Shown here in pieces: positions 1 through 11,210 of a DNA stretch of 64,000 bases. A program made the translations under genes and the position numbers. The stretch lies in contig NC_135569.1 of the NCBI RefSeq assembly GCF_964340395.1, positions 16,886,757 through 16,950,756 on the forward strand, written 5' to 3'. The notes under the pieces were generated by a model that saw only the letters and a program-made list of their open reading frames with translations, was not told where the DNA came from and ran no database searches. The DNA comes from Glandiceps talaboti (Eukaryota > Hemichordata > Enteropneusta > Spengelidae). Position 1 is the stretch's first letter; each line of letters starts with the position of its first letter.

Positions 1-458
1 AGTAAAGTTACTGATGTGTTAGAGTACTTTAGGAGGTCATACCTAGTGTACAATAGAAACTTGAATTTGAGTTCTGGTGTCGATACATGTAGTGTCTGAA
101 ATAGGAAGTATATCATCCCTTCTGACAATTCATACTGAAGAGACTAGAACAATTTAGATCAAGTTCTTTTTATAAACTATCCAATAGTATGAAGGTTACC
201 ATTACAAAACCTTCAAGTTCACTTTTGCTCCAAAGTGTAAGATAAGTGTAGCACGTCTGATTGTGAAACAGCCAAACACTTACATGGCATGTTCTGTAAC
301 TAGTGTTGTAGCTAGGTAATACATGTATTATATGTATAATGTTATGTATAGTTATGTTTGAACCCTTACATGAAGTAATATTTAAACCATTTATGAAAGA
401 AACAGAGACAAGAAAAAATATATATATGTACCACAGGCTAACGAAACTGACTGGTCCC
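1..458 (+). mobile_element. Family I element, 3' remnant
   Basis: Bases 1-420 follow the 3' half of the full copies at 3771, 26354 and 38027, including the segment around AGGTCATACCTAGTGTA. The remnant ends with a decayed terminus, GAAACTGACTGGTCCC at 443-458. The C-tract block that normally precedes the terminus is missing, and no TTA or TAA follows, so this is an old, internally deleted copy. It runs off the left edge of the window. Confidence 0.75.
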
Positions 459-477
459 TGGTGTTTTTTCTAGCAGC

Positions 478-620
478 AGTGGTCCATCTTTTTTTTTCCA
501 TCACCCTCTCATATCCGGATTTTTTTTTTCAAGCAAATCCATTTGGCATCTTTTTTCCCCCGAAATCTTCCAAGCCCTCCCCCCCCCCCCCCCCAGGATA
601 TCAAATGGTCCACCTCTTAC
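478..620 (+). mobile_element. Family II element, right-end fragment
   Basis: Seen: T-rich stretches, ATATCCGGATTTTTTTTT, a C17 tract, then GGATATCAAATGGTCCACC. This is the reverse complement of the terminus at 47675 (GTAGACCATTCGATATCC), and both fragments carry the ATATCCGGATT and CTTCCAAGCC/GGCTTGGAAG blocks. The two therefore look like opposite ends of one repeat family. No intact copy is present in the window, so target duplication and length are unknown. Confidence 0.6.
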
Positions 621-726
621 CACGTGCAACATGCTGAGGAGTACTCCCTAGCCTGTTTCATATAAATACTTGTATTATGCGTATTGAATAATCTACGAAT
701 GGCATAACGCCATTACAAAATCGCCG

Positions 727-1060
727 CATATCATGTCATCATCTCGCATCGCAGTATTGCACATAGTCATCTCATGTTGTCATGTCGCATGTAGTCATCT
801 CATGTAGTCATATCGCATGTAGTCATCTCATGTAGTCACATCGCATGTAGTCATCTCATGTAGTCACATCGCATATAGTCATATCGCATGTAGTCATCTC
901 ATGTAGTCACATCGCATGTAGTCATATCGCATGTAGTCACCTCATGTAGTCATATCGCATGTAGTCATCTCATGTAGTCATATCGCATATAGTCATTGCA
1001 GTATTGCATATAGTCATTGCAGTATTGCATATAGTCATTGCAGTATTGTATTTTCGAATA
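727..1060 (+). repeat. Short tandem repeat, CATGTAGTCATMTCG type
   Basis: Tandem units of about 13 and 26 bp built from CATGTAGTCATCT and CATGTAGTCATATCG occupy this stretch. The last part changes to ATATAGTCATTGCAGTATTG units of about 21 bp. No coding potential is evident. Confidence 0.85.
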
Positions 1061-1139
1061 TTGGCAGGCATTCTACGCTATAGTTGATACATGAACATGT
1101 GTGTGTAAATGACTTATTGCAATTATATTTTTTTCTGGT

Positions 1140-2806
1140 AAATTTCTGAATGTGGTAAATTCAATTTATTCCAATTCTTTAAGTTGTATCAAAACAAATA
1201 ATGGATTGTCAAAAGCTTTTCCAGTCAAAAGAGGCATTAGGCAAGGAGATGGACTAAGCCCTCTACTGTTCAACATATACATAAATGACATTAAGAAGCA
1301 ACTGGAAGAAACTAAAATTGATCCCCCAAGACTCTTGAATAATGATATACCCTGTCTGCTATATGCTGATGTTCTACTATTGTTATCAGAATCCAGTTCA
1401 GGTCTACAAAATGCCTTAAATGCTGTAGCAACGTACTGCAAAAAATGGCAACTGGATATTAACATAGCGAAATCAAAAACAATTGTTTTTAATAAAACAG
1501 GAAAAACCATGCAGAAACAAAAATTCTACCTGAACAATCTTGAACTTGCAAGAGTCTCATCATACACATATCTAGGCATAAAACTAAACACTACAGGTAA
1601 ACTCAACAAGGCCCAGCAAGATCTAACCAACAGGGCATTGAAAGCATGTTTTAAATTAAAACAATATCTGTTCTCAGAAGGCCAGATACCAGTTAAATTA
1701 TACCTGCAAATGTTTGATGCCACCATCAGACCAATACTACTGTACTGCAGTGAGGTCTGGGCTGGTGATGTTATCAACTCCACAACAAATTTAACAAATA
1801 TTACAAACCCCAGTGAAAAAATGCATTACACGATTCTGTAAATTTCTACTCCAGGTTAGCCCCAAATCACACAATTTAGCATGTTTACTAGAACTAGGAC
1901 GTAGCCCGCTAATTTTATTTGGCTTAATACAAGCAGTAAAGTATTGGATAAAAATTAAACAGAAACCAACAGATTCTCTTGTAAATGAAGCATTCAAACT
2001 GGGTATAGAAATGGAGAGGGTGGGGACACAAAACTGGGTAACAGGTATCAAGCAGATCTTAAAATTAATAAATATGGAGGGTGAATGGACAGAAATAGCT
2101 ACAGAAGGTGATTCTAAATTAATTAATATAGTCAAAGAGAAACTAAAAGAACTGTATGACAGACAATCCATAGACATATTATACAATGATAACAAAGGAC
2201 AAAACCATAAAAATAAACTCCATACGTATAGACAAATAAAAAAAGATACTACTTGTGAGAAATATTTAAGCATTATAAAAAATCCTCTCCATAGATCTGC
2301 TCTGACAAAACTAAGGATAAGTTCACACAAACTAAAAATAGAAACAGGTAGACACAATAAACAAGACATAGCCAGTAGAACATGCCCCATGTGCCAAACC
2401 AATGAAATTGAAGATGAGCAACACTTTATCTTAAACTGTAAAATGTTCACGGATGAAAGGAAATCAATATTAGCACACTTTAAAATATGGCCCCCAGATT
2501 TGTCAGACACAGAAAAATTCCTTAATATAATGAACAGTAAAAATGAGAATATAATTAAAGAAGTGGCTAAATACACATACACATGCTTCAAACTTAGAGA
2601 GCGGTACACTGTCAGCTGCCTCGAAAAAATAAATACATAAATATTTTAAACATGAGTCGTTTTTGACACCTGCTAAGGTGTATTTTCTTTGTTTTTCTCT
2701 GTATTGTTATTGTAAGGTTATTTTCCTTCTTTATTGTGAATAGATCTGATGTCCAGAGTTGGTTAAAGAAACAATAAAGAATTATTATTATATTATTATT
2801 ATAAGA
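1140..2806 (+). pseudogene. 5'-truncated non-LTR retrotransposon (reverse transcriptase)
   Basis: Coding homology starts abruptly near 1140. The first frame (to 1841) has the RT signatures GIRQGDGLSPLLFNIYIND, LLYADV, and YLGIKLN with a thumb-like region. The catalytic motif normally reads YADD; here the second aspartate is valine, so the enzyme should be dead. At an A6 run (1816-1821) the frame changes, and the protein continues in the +1 frame (1813-2640) as RFCKFLLQVS..., ending with a CPMCQTNEIEDEQHFILNC zinc-knuckle-like motif typical of the C-terminus of many LINE ORF2 proteins. A 3' UTR follows, with AATAAA at 2773 and a (TTA)n tail to about 2804. The clade cannot be assigned safely. 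This is a dead, 5'-truncated insertion. Confidence 0.9.
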
Positions 2807-2877
2807 AGACTGATTGTATTGCATTTAGCACTGGGGATATTACAGGCAAAGCCAAGTTGCTTTGGTATGCCCTGTTT

Positions 2878-3770
2878 TTTTAGCACAACTAAACTTTAAG
2901 GTTCAGTAGTGCTATTGGCATGGAAAGGCATCAGTCTACCTGTGTGTGTGTGTGCGCGCGTGTGTGTGCGCGCGTGCATGTAATCATTTTAAACTAAAAA
3001 ACATGACTGCCTTGGTATTTAGTGGGAACATTACTTTTTGGTGTCTAGTTGTGAAATTGTTAAAAGCAAAATGATTGCATCACAGGTGTATGATTTGGGT
3101 GAAAAAATATCATTTTTGGTTAAAAAACTTACAGGGGCACAGGCTGAGTTATTGGACACACTTTTTGTTGCCTACAAAGTGTTACATATTGTATTCTACT
3201 TACTGAAGCACAGTCACTCATTCGTTATTTGATACTGGTATAACTCAATCCTGGTATTTAGATATAATATATGAAAGATTTGATGATATAATTGTTGGTA
3301 CGTATCAACAAATTTGAGGAAATCCCTGTCATTACATGAGTTGGATGGTTGGTAAAAAGTGACACATCACAGCTACATGAATCGTTGTAAACAGTAGTTT
3401 AGCCATGGTTTTATGTAAAGTATTTTGTATTACTAACCAAAGTAAAAAGTGTCTAAACTCAGCCTGTGCTCCTTTAAACTCAAAAACTACTAGACGACAG
3501 ATTGACCTGTAATTTGGTGGGAACATTCTTATGGGTGTATAGATTAAGATTTGTTCATAACATGGTGATTCCATCAGTAATAGTCAAATTGGGGGTAATA
3601 ATGTGAATTTTGATTAAAAATGTATATCTCAAAAAGTACTTTGCCAATGAGACCGTAATTTGGTGAGATGTTTCTAGAAGTATTCTGCAGATAATTGTTT
3701 TTTTTAGCCTGCATATTTTGTTCAAAACATTTTGATGCAAATGGCCATGGCAATCATGACCATGTCCTTA
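2878..3770 (+). repeat. R1 interspersed repeat, left part
   Basis: Begins TTTTTTTAGCACAACTAAAC, continues through a TG/CG microsatellite (2941-2980), and contains GGCACAGGCTGAGTT (about 3136) and the inverted AACTCAGCCTGTGCTCC (3457-3473). The same family recurs at 33500, 36483 and, diverged, at 15555. Element A is inserted after 3770, and the repeat resumes at 5855. Confidence 0.6.
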
Positions 3771-5851
3771 GGGACCGGTCAGTTTCTCCAGCCTGGGGGG
3801 GGGGGGGGGGGGGGGGGGGTTGGGGGGGGGCGGTGGATTCTTAAATCGGGCCGACAAAAAGTCACTGACCCCCCCCCCCCCCCCTATCTGTAAAACCAAA
3901 AACAGGCTGACCCCCCCCCCCCTATCATTTAATTCTAAAACATGATGACCCCCCCCCCCCCCCATATATAATATTCACATGACAGGTATTTTTTTTATCG
4001 TGACTCAGTGTGGACTGCTTGACTGTCTTGCATCTACTTTATAAGATCCCGGGTTAGCACTATCATATTTATAATTATTGACTACTTATACACAGGGTAA
4101 ATATATTCGAAAAGGAGTTTAATAGCATCTTGGCAGTGAAAGGTAGAAAATCTCTTGAAGGGAATATGTACATCTCTTATGGGGGTCCTAGGGGGTCTCC
4201 CCCTAGAAGCCCAGGAGGTTTTTAACTCTGAAAAGTCAGACATTTTCAGAAAATAATTTCCAAGCTTTAAGACAGCACCAACATGTAAAATGCAACTACA
4301 TAAGGTTGAAATATTTTTGAAATATAGTTTGATAGGGTCTTGACAGTAAGAGGTAGGGGGAAGATCTTGAGACTAGGATGTGCACACCTCATGTGGGGGG
4401 GGGGTCCTAGGGGGTCTCCCCCTAGAAGCCCTGGACTTTTTAAATTTTTTTTCAATTTTGAGACTATTCAGACCCTTTCAGACAATAATTTCCAAGCCTT
4501 ACAAGACAACACCAACATGTTAAAAGCAACTACATGTACATGTACATAGGGTTGAAATACTTTTGAAATATACTTTGATAGCATCTTGACAGTAAGAGGG
4601 GAAGAGCTAATTGAGACTGGGATATGTCCACCTCATGTGGGGGGTCTGAGGGGGGTCTCCCTCTAGAAACCCTGGAGGATTTTTACTCTTAAAGCCAATA
4701 TTTAGGCTATTCAGACCCTTTCAAGCAATAATTTAATCCATGCTTTACAAGACAGCAAGTATCAGAAACTATTCTTTAAAACTTACACTAAGGGTTGAAA
4801 TATGTTCTTAAAAAGTTTAAATGGCATCATTATATACATGTAGTAAAGGTCAGCACATCTATAATGGTAGTATCATTGGTAGGGGAGATTTGGAGTTTAA
4901 GGCAATTTTAGACTATCTTGGCAAACGTTTCAGATCTTGAAAAGACAATATCATATCAAATTAGAATAGGGTGAAAATATTTAAGAAAAGTTTAATACCA
5001 TTATGACAGTAAAAAGATTGTTGGTGCATCTGATTGTTGGTTGAATGTATGAGTGACCTCTGGGGGTGAGGGAGTCCTTGGGGTTTTCCCCCTGGCAGAT
5101 CTGGAGTTTTTGCTTGAGTAAAGGCAATGTTTAGGTTATTCATAACCTTTGAGGTAATATTTCCAAGCTTCGAAAAGCTAACGTAAAACGTTTTTAAATG
5201 AGTTTCTCATATCACATAAAATGGACATGTAACATTAGTATATAGGAGCATTAATATTGCATGTATAATAAAGTCACCGGTATGTTAGAGAACTTTAGGT
5301 GGTCATACCTAGTGTATAATAGTAACTGGAATCTGATGAGATGTGGTGATTTGTAGTGTCAATAGCATGACGAGTAGAACAATTTAGATTAACTTCATTT
5401 ATAAACTATCTATGAAAATTACTATTACGAAACCTTCAAGTTCACTTTTGCCCCAAACTGCAATATAAGCGAAACATTGATTGTGAAACAGCCAAGCATT
5501 TACATGACATGTTCTGTAACTAGTGTGGTAGGTAGGTAATACCGGTACATGTATATGAATATGTATAGTTAGGTTTGAACTAATAAGTAATGTTAAAGAA
5601 TTCATGTAAGAAACAGGGACAAGAACAAATATTGACATGTACCACATTTCAGACAAGGCTATCCCATGCCATTGTAGAAAGGATTTTTTTTCTTCCATCA
5701 CAATCTAAAACACAATGACCCCCCCCCCCCCCATCCACAATTTTCAAAACAGCATGACCCCCCCCCCCCCTACTGCCAATTTCAAAAACAGGGTAACCCC
5801 CCCCTACCAATCCACCCCCCCCCCCCCAGGCTGAAGAAACTGACCGGTCCC
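3771..5851 (+). mobile_element. Family I element, copy A (full length, TTA-flanked)
   Basis: Starts GGGACCGGTCAGTTTCTCCA and ends with its inverse, GAAGAAACTGACCGGTCCC. TTA is directly duplicated at 3768-3770 and 5852-5854. The 3-bp TWA duplication is what PIF/Harbinger-type elements make (family knowledge). No transposase is encoded, so it is non-autonomous. Inside the termini, C-tract modules such as ACTGACCCCC, GCTGACCCCC and GATGACCCCC repeat at about 30-50 bp spacing at both ends, all with C on the plus strand. The centre holds four or five diverged units of about 215-240 bp (4113-5160). Copy A sits inside an R1 repeat and is nearly identical to copy B over long stretches, suggesting recent activity. 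Confidence 0.85.
4113..5160 (+). repeat. Internal tandem units of family I element
   Basis: Four or five diverged units of 215-240 bp share AGCATCTTGACAGT, GACTATTCAGACCC, AATTTCCAAGC, CAACATGT and GGTTGAAATA. The first two carry a perfect 17-bp inverted repeat, TAGGGGGTCTCCCCCTA (4189-4205 and 4408-4424). The same block recurs in the copies at 26640-27720 and 38310-38760. Confidence 0.7.
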
Positions 5852-5854
5852 TTA

Positions 5855-6140
5855 GCAACAACAAAATGCCAGTATATTTTGCTAAAATAATCTCAGCAAC
5901 TGGTAGGGAAGTGAGTAATTGTTTGAAATATGTATGCAGATATCCCTAGCAACCATGGCACACCCATAGCAACCACTAAATGATCATGTATATTGCAAAG
6001 ACAACAACAGGGTTGGACAGGCAACTGGATAATCATTCAGCAAATGAACACAGCCTAGCATGGATCAGCATGTGGATCAACATTTTTTTATATGTATACA
6101 GTTGTGCTGAAACGCCATTGGCACTGTTTTTTTATACATA
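5855..6140 (+). repeat. R1 interspersed repeat, right part
   Basis: The continuation of the R1 copy split by element A. Diagnostic pieces are CCCTAGCAACCATGG, CACACCCATAGCAACCA, GGATAATCATTCAGCAAATG and the terminal TACAGTTGTGCTGAAACGCCATTGGC. It matches 33500-33890, and 36470-36560 in reverse. Confidence 0.55.
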
Positions 6141-6894
6141 AACATGCAGAGACACACTTTACAACCCAAACTAACAACACCAGAGCTATAGGCACACCAC
6201 ACACAGCCAGGTGATTACCTAATCACATTAACATTTAGAATCATGTGGCTTGAATATCCTCTGACTGCATTTTTCGACAATATCCACTGAGGTTTACTGA
6301 TATATATCTTAACAGACAATACAGAAATGATATTTGTCACTAATATGCCTACTTAGACTATATGTTTTAGACAAATTCATAGCACCAGTACTGTATGTTG
6401 ATTAGTTTGTGTGATAATAAAGCTTATAGTAATTAAATGTACAATGTCAAATAGAGTGTGGCACAGTCACAGAAATGAATATAAGCACTCCATAATACTG
6501 CTCCTAATATGCTAGCTTGCTTGCTTGCTTAAAAATAACCTGAAACCGTGCATGTAATGTAAAAAAAGTCTACTTTATGTTCCTCATTGGAATACCAGGT
6601 AAAGGTAGTGTCGCCATTGTTCTAGTGCAGCTCCGCTCTTTTGGAACAAATATCCACTTGAACTACCTGGAACTTCATCTTTTCTCAAGAGTACATTCTA
6701 CATTTTAATCCCAACTGTTGACCTTCACAGAACACTATATAGACACTATATAAATATGTTGATAAAGTGATTTACATAATCAGGATTTTCCTACAAACAT
6801 GTTCTTCCTTTTTAGCTAATTGTAATTTGAAATAGGAAAATGTGTGGGTTAGTGCATACCTAGAGTAAGTTGTTTGTTTCTCTTTTCCTTTCAG
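6141..6894. other. Intron or intergenic DNA before the HECT exon
   Basis: AT-rich single-copy-looking sequence with a short GCTT run (6511-6531). I see no exon here. A polypyrimidine tract, TTTCTCTTTTCCTTTCAG, ends it and forms the acceptor for the next exon. Confidence 0.5.
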
Positions 6895-7079
6895 GTGGAA
6901 GAAGAGGGAAAGTGACTCTTAATGACATACTACAGTTTGTTACTGGAGCAGAAGAAGAACCAGTTCTCGGCTTTAGCCTGTCTCCTTCACTGGAATTTAT
7001 AACTAGCACCATTTTGCCAACTGCAAATACATGTATAAATAAGCTTACTCTACCTCAACCAACTGCTGGGCACCAGTAA
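6895..7079 (+). CDS. Last exon of a HECT-type E3 ubiquitin ligase-like gene
   Basis: Follows a strong acceptor (TTTCCTTTCAG) and splices in phase 1. It encodes about 61 residues, starting GRRGKVTLNDILQFVTG and containing LPTANTCINKLTLP, then a TAA stop. The order 'ILQFVTG ... LPTANTC.N.L.LP' is the end of the HECT C-lobe, where the Cys of the TANTC motif accepts ubiquitin as a thioester (family knowledge); the closest resemblance is to the G2E3-like HECT proteins of invertebrates. Only 14 residues follow that Cys, whereas HECT proteins usually have about 30 or more, including a conserved Phe near the end. The protein may thus be shortened or the last codons altered. Upstream exons must lie left of the window or be unrecognisable. 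No AATAAA was spotted close by. Confidence 0.75.
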
Positions 7080-7228
7080 CTGCCAGCTTCTCAAATGTAC
7101 AATCTATATGATATGGCTTTTTCAAACAAATTTTTTGGTGTAATGTAAGTTGGAATTGTAGTAACAATGATCCGTTCAGTGGATTTACACCTAATTAAAT
7201 CCTGTGGGGATTTTTTTGGGAGGGTCTC

Positions 7229-7254
7229 CACTCAGAGGAAGCTGAGTGGAGCTG
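7229..7254. other. 10-bp-stem hairpin
   Basis: CTCCACTCAG and CTGAGTGGAG flank a 6-base loop (AGGAAG), about 150 bp past the HECT stop codon. It could form a stable hairpin in the 3' UTR if transcribed. Function unknown. Confidence 0.6.
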
Positions 7255-7447
7255 TATGTAGGGCTAGGTTGATTCTCCATCTATGCATCAACATTTTAGC
7301 ACATCCGAACTGGGGTTTAGCCTATAGGGGAATGTCCAGATTTTACTTCCACATGGAGGCCAGAGGATTTTCCATTTTCCTGGTGTATAACAGTTACCCT
7401 AACATGTGCAACTACTTTAGAAATACATATGATTTTCGTGTATCTTG

Positions 7448-7492
7448 TCATAGACCCAGTTGGTGGAGGGTCTATGATCTAGTGTAGATCAT
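7448..7492. other. Two overlapping perfect hairpins
   Basis: TCATAGACCC / GGGTCTATGA form a 10-bp stem with a 10-base loop (7448-7477). The right arm overlaps a second perfect stem, ATGATCTA-GTG-TAGATCAT (7474-7492). The two are mutually exclusive folds. They sit just left of the 7.2-kb element IV. Confidence 0.65.
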
Positions 7493-8689
7493 GATAAAAA
7501 AACTAAGATGATTAGGCTGCATTCACAAATAATTGGCAGGGGGGGGGGGGGTTCGGAGGAATTGAGGGGGGGGGACTTGAAAATTTGGAGGACGGTGGAG
7601 GGGTGGGGGACTTGAAAATTTTTGGAGGGTTGGGGGGGGACCTAAAAATATTTTTCACATTATAATAATGATGATGAAAACACATTTTGAGATACCCAAT
7701 GTCTTTTTAACAACTTAAGTGTGTGTTGAGTTGTTTATCTCGCCCATTGTTGATCACAACTATTAAACCAACTGTAAAATGAGCACAGGAAGAGACTGCA
7801 CAATATAGATAGCCCAAAATCACTGCAAAATGAGTATGACATAGTCTATGGACAATTTCAAAGCATTGCACTATTTAGCATACTCGGCATCGGCTGATGG
7901 CATGTTGAACTGTCCTGAAGTGAATTTTAATCTATTAAATAAACGTTTTGAACTATCTTGAACTGCTAACATAAATAAATAGATAAATAAATAAATAACA
8001 ATGACACATAAAACTCTTCCAAAAAACATGTATATAAAATCCTTTATGATTTCAGGCAGAAAGTACTTGTGACATTTCTTACAATTTATATTTGTAAAAT
8101 GAATGTAAACCGGTGAATAAAAAATGTATAAATATAAATAATTTTTGTAAAAATTAAATAGTTTAATCGTTTAAAAGTTAAATTTGCACCATCCCTTAAT
8201 TATTTGTTATCCATTTGTACCTGATTGATTACTGAAAGTTTTGAGCAAAGGACATCAAGCTCTGCATCTGAAGGCACATTTTGATAAATGTGAAATGAGT
8301 ATAAATAGACTGTCAGGCTGTCACTGATATTTGGTTGGTGGTGGTGGATCAACAGGTTTGATACTAATACAAATACATACCGGGTAGTTACCAATAAGAT
8401 TGTTGTTGAGACCCTTCATGGGGCTAATAACCACACGGACTAATAGTCTTTGCAAATTAGGCTCATCTAAAATGTCTAGAGATGCAGAGCTCATTGTGTA
8501 GTACTATTGGGTGAAACTTTCTCCTATCCAAAAAATAAAACAATGCAATATGTGAAATTTTAAAATATATGAAAAAAACAAGGCAATATTTAAAATAACC
8601 CCTCAGCAACATGAATGTGTCTAGTCTCTACAACCATCTACTGCACTTCTGTCCATTTTGTCACTCTCAATAGCTTACTCCTCATTCTC

Positions 8690-9029
8690 ATAACTTGGTA
8701 AGGAGTGGAGCTATTGTCAAACTAAAAGTGAAAGAACTTTGTAAATATTTAGCAAAACACAACATTCCCATAGCACCAGGAAAGATAAAAGCTGACAAGA
8801 TAGAAGCTACCGGTATATTAGATCCCACTTCTACCACCGACAGAACATAAGTGATTCTTCAACCAGCTCTGATACTGACAGTTATTCTGACAGTGACAAT
8901 GATTCACCTGACTCAGATATAGTGGAAAGGGAGTTTGGGTCACCTGAAGTCAGTGAGAGTGAAATTTATATGTATACAAGATCAGGCCGGAGAGCAACAA
9001 CATGGAAGACCAGAAGAATTGATGAATAA
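8690..9029 (+). pseudogene. SAP-like plus acidic/TRSGR coding relic
   Basis: One frame (about 8690-8850) reads VKELCKYLAKHNIPIAPGKI then KADKIEATG, which has the helix-helix pattern of a SAP DNA-binding motif. After an in-frame stop at the end of this stretch, a different frame reads ISDSSTSSDTDSYSDSDNDS, SPEVSESEIYMYTRSGRRAT and TWKTRRIDE, then TAA at 9027-9029. Acidic Ser/Asp runs followed by a TRSGRRAT-type basic end resemble uncharacterised proteins of animal mobile elements (impression, not a database result). Because the frames do not join, I treat it as broken or as two exons with an unseen intron. It lies inside family IV and may be the remains of its own protein. Confidence 0.45.
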
Positions 9030-9884
9030 CGTTGTACAAAAGTTAATTACAAAAGAATTGTTGCAAACTGAAACATTATATACAATAATGGCCACCATTT
9101 TACCTGTTATTTCCATGGATCTGCATCATAGCTACCATGGTGTGTATTTATTTGCTTGGAATACATACAAGACTGTCAGTGTTTGGCTTAAAGGACAGCA
9201 GTCCCTCACCAAACTGGAGGGCTAAATAAGCTCTCCGATAGCTATCCGATAGCTCTCAAAACTGAATTTTGGTGAAAAATAAGCTTTCGATAGCTATCAC
9301 AGCTATTGAAGGCTAAGCTGAACAGTCATTGATGGCTAAGTGAACAAGATGTGAAGGCTAACCCAAACCTTCATAGCTATCACAGCCATTGACTGGTAGA
9401 CTGTGAAGGCTAAGTCAGAGGGCTAAGGTAAAAATTAAGCCTCCAATAGCTATCACAGCTATTGAAGGCTCATTGAGAAAGATGTGAAGGCTAAACCCCC
9501 CTTATCCTTCGAAGCTATCACAGCCTTCGATGGGTAAGGTAACAAGTTGTGAAGGCTAAAACAGGCATCCACATAATAGCTATCAGAAATATTAACAGCC
9601 ATATGTGAGCAAAGTAAAAAGCAAGCCATCGACAGAGGCATGAAGAAACATTGACTGATATAAAGCTCTGGATAGAACTTGAAGGTGCGAGTTGTTGGCA
9701 CTTAAAGTGCAATTACCAATTTGTACAAAAGTTCAGCCTTGTCAATATGACAGTAAAGAAGTTATTATTAATAATTACCAACAGAATTTGAATTTTAAAC
9801 CCATGTATTTTCATAAATTGGACTAATGAGTTGCGATTCATCTAGTGTAATGTAAGTGTTTCTCAAAAAAATAAAAAAAATAAA

Positions 9885-10212
9885 AAAGGAACTACAAGCT
9901 ATACCCTCCCGCCTATAAAAAATCTTATAATCTTAAAAAAATGTTAAAAAATAAAAATAAAATGGAACAAGTTAAAATAAAATGTTAAAAAATAAAAATA
10001 AAATGAAACTACAAGCTACCCCCCCCCCCCAACGCCTGTAAAACAATCTTCTAGTCTTAAAAAAATAAAATAAAATAAAATAAAAATGGAACTACAAGGT
10101 ACCCCCCCCAACGCCTGTAAAACAATCTTCTAGTCTTAAAAAAATAAAATAAAATAAAATAAAAATAAAATGGAACTACAAGGTACCCCCCCTCCCCCCC
10201 CCCCCCCCCCTT
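9885..10212 (+). repeat. Tandem AAAATAAAAT / C-tract minisatellite
   Basis: About four units of 80-100 bp, each with AAAATAAAATAAAAT, GGAACTACAAGGTACCCCC and GCCTGTAAAACAATCTTCTAG. The unit joins an A-rich half to a C-tract. Confidence 0.8.
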
Positions 10213-10559
10213 TTGAGCAATCTTCTAGAGTCTCAGCATTTTGCCATGGACTAGAAGTAGAAGCTTGAAGACATTCATGCGTTTCGCTTGATCAGTGTTG
10301 CTTTTGCTTGATCACTGCGCTCATAAAACCAAATTATTCGCAACAGGCATCATTTTAATACGGTGTAAGTTCTCCTTGAAGGCTGTCATTATAATGAACA
10401 TGCGTACGGTGGATGAGCAGAGGAGTTTACATTTAACAAACAACCAAACTGGTCATTGACCGTTAACATTATGTAACATGTGTAAAGAGAGGGATCGAAG
10501 TTTGGTTGACCAAAGTAGATCTCTTAGGAAATGACATGCCTATAGCAGCAACCTTAAAA

Positions 10560-10659
10560 TGTGAATTCCCTGTCAAGTAACTCGATAACAGCGGGAAATA
10601 CGTGTTTATTTCTGAATTTTACGACGGGATTGTGGTGTTCCACTCGCCAAAGTGACCAA
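10560..10659 (+). promoter_or_regulatory. Possible 5' non-coding exon of the BEN gene
   Basis: A stretch with more CpG than its surroundings ends at GTGACCAA followed by GTAAGTAAT, a good splice donor at 10660. It lies about 550 bp before the first visible BEN exon on the same strand and could be its 5' leader. No ATG-led coding sequence is convincing, and the link is positional only. Confidence 0.3.
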
Positions 10660-10894
10660 GTAAGTAATATTTACTCAGTATTGCATGCCTTGTGCAGTCG
10701 AGAAATCCATGATTAACTGCTTTATTTTTTTCTTAGCCTTAATGTAGAATTACTTTGTCACTGTCTAAATTTACTGAACCTTTTCTGAGATTTCCTTACA
10801 CCGATTGCCATGAACAGCACAGTAGATCCTAGCTCTTGAAATATGCACTCTGAGAACTCCAACACATGGACTGAGATGTGTCAAATATGGCAGT

Positions 10895-10990
10895 GAATGC
10901 ATACTTTTTCTGTATTTTATTTACTTATCTTTGTATGCTTTACCATGCTCGCTAAAGCATGATGTTACGCAATAAAGATTGATTGATTGT
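10895..10990 (+). repeat. Retroelement 3' tail (GATTGATTG type)
   Basis: GCTTTACCATGCTCGCTAAAGCATGATGTTACGCAATAAAGATTGATTGATTG ends in a short ATTG/GATT repeat, the look of a LINE or SINE 3' end. The same motif order occurs on the minus strand at 44346-44465. Confidence 0.5.
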
Positions 10991-11210
10991 AATACTTTAA
11001 GTTTTTACACTCTTTATGGAACGGTGTTACGATGGCCTATGTAATATTTTTTGTGCAATATTAGTTGTGTTTTCTCTAAGCTTAGAATAGAATAGAACAA
11101 TCAATTATAGTCTGACATGTATGAAAGTAACACTTCATTGTAGAAGACACTGAACAAATTGTATGTCGAGTTGTAACTGGCACTATAATTTTGTCTGTTT
11201 ATCTCCACAG

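Noticed and set aside
1813-2640. Separate second gene after the RT frame
   Set aside because: Same retrotransposon protein continued in another frame after an A6 run.
3768-3965. Gly/Pro-rich minus-strand frame, and similar ones at 5649, 28147, 37928 and 47666
   Set aside because: Produced by C/G tracts in family I and II ends; no composition or homology of a protein.
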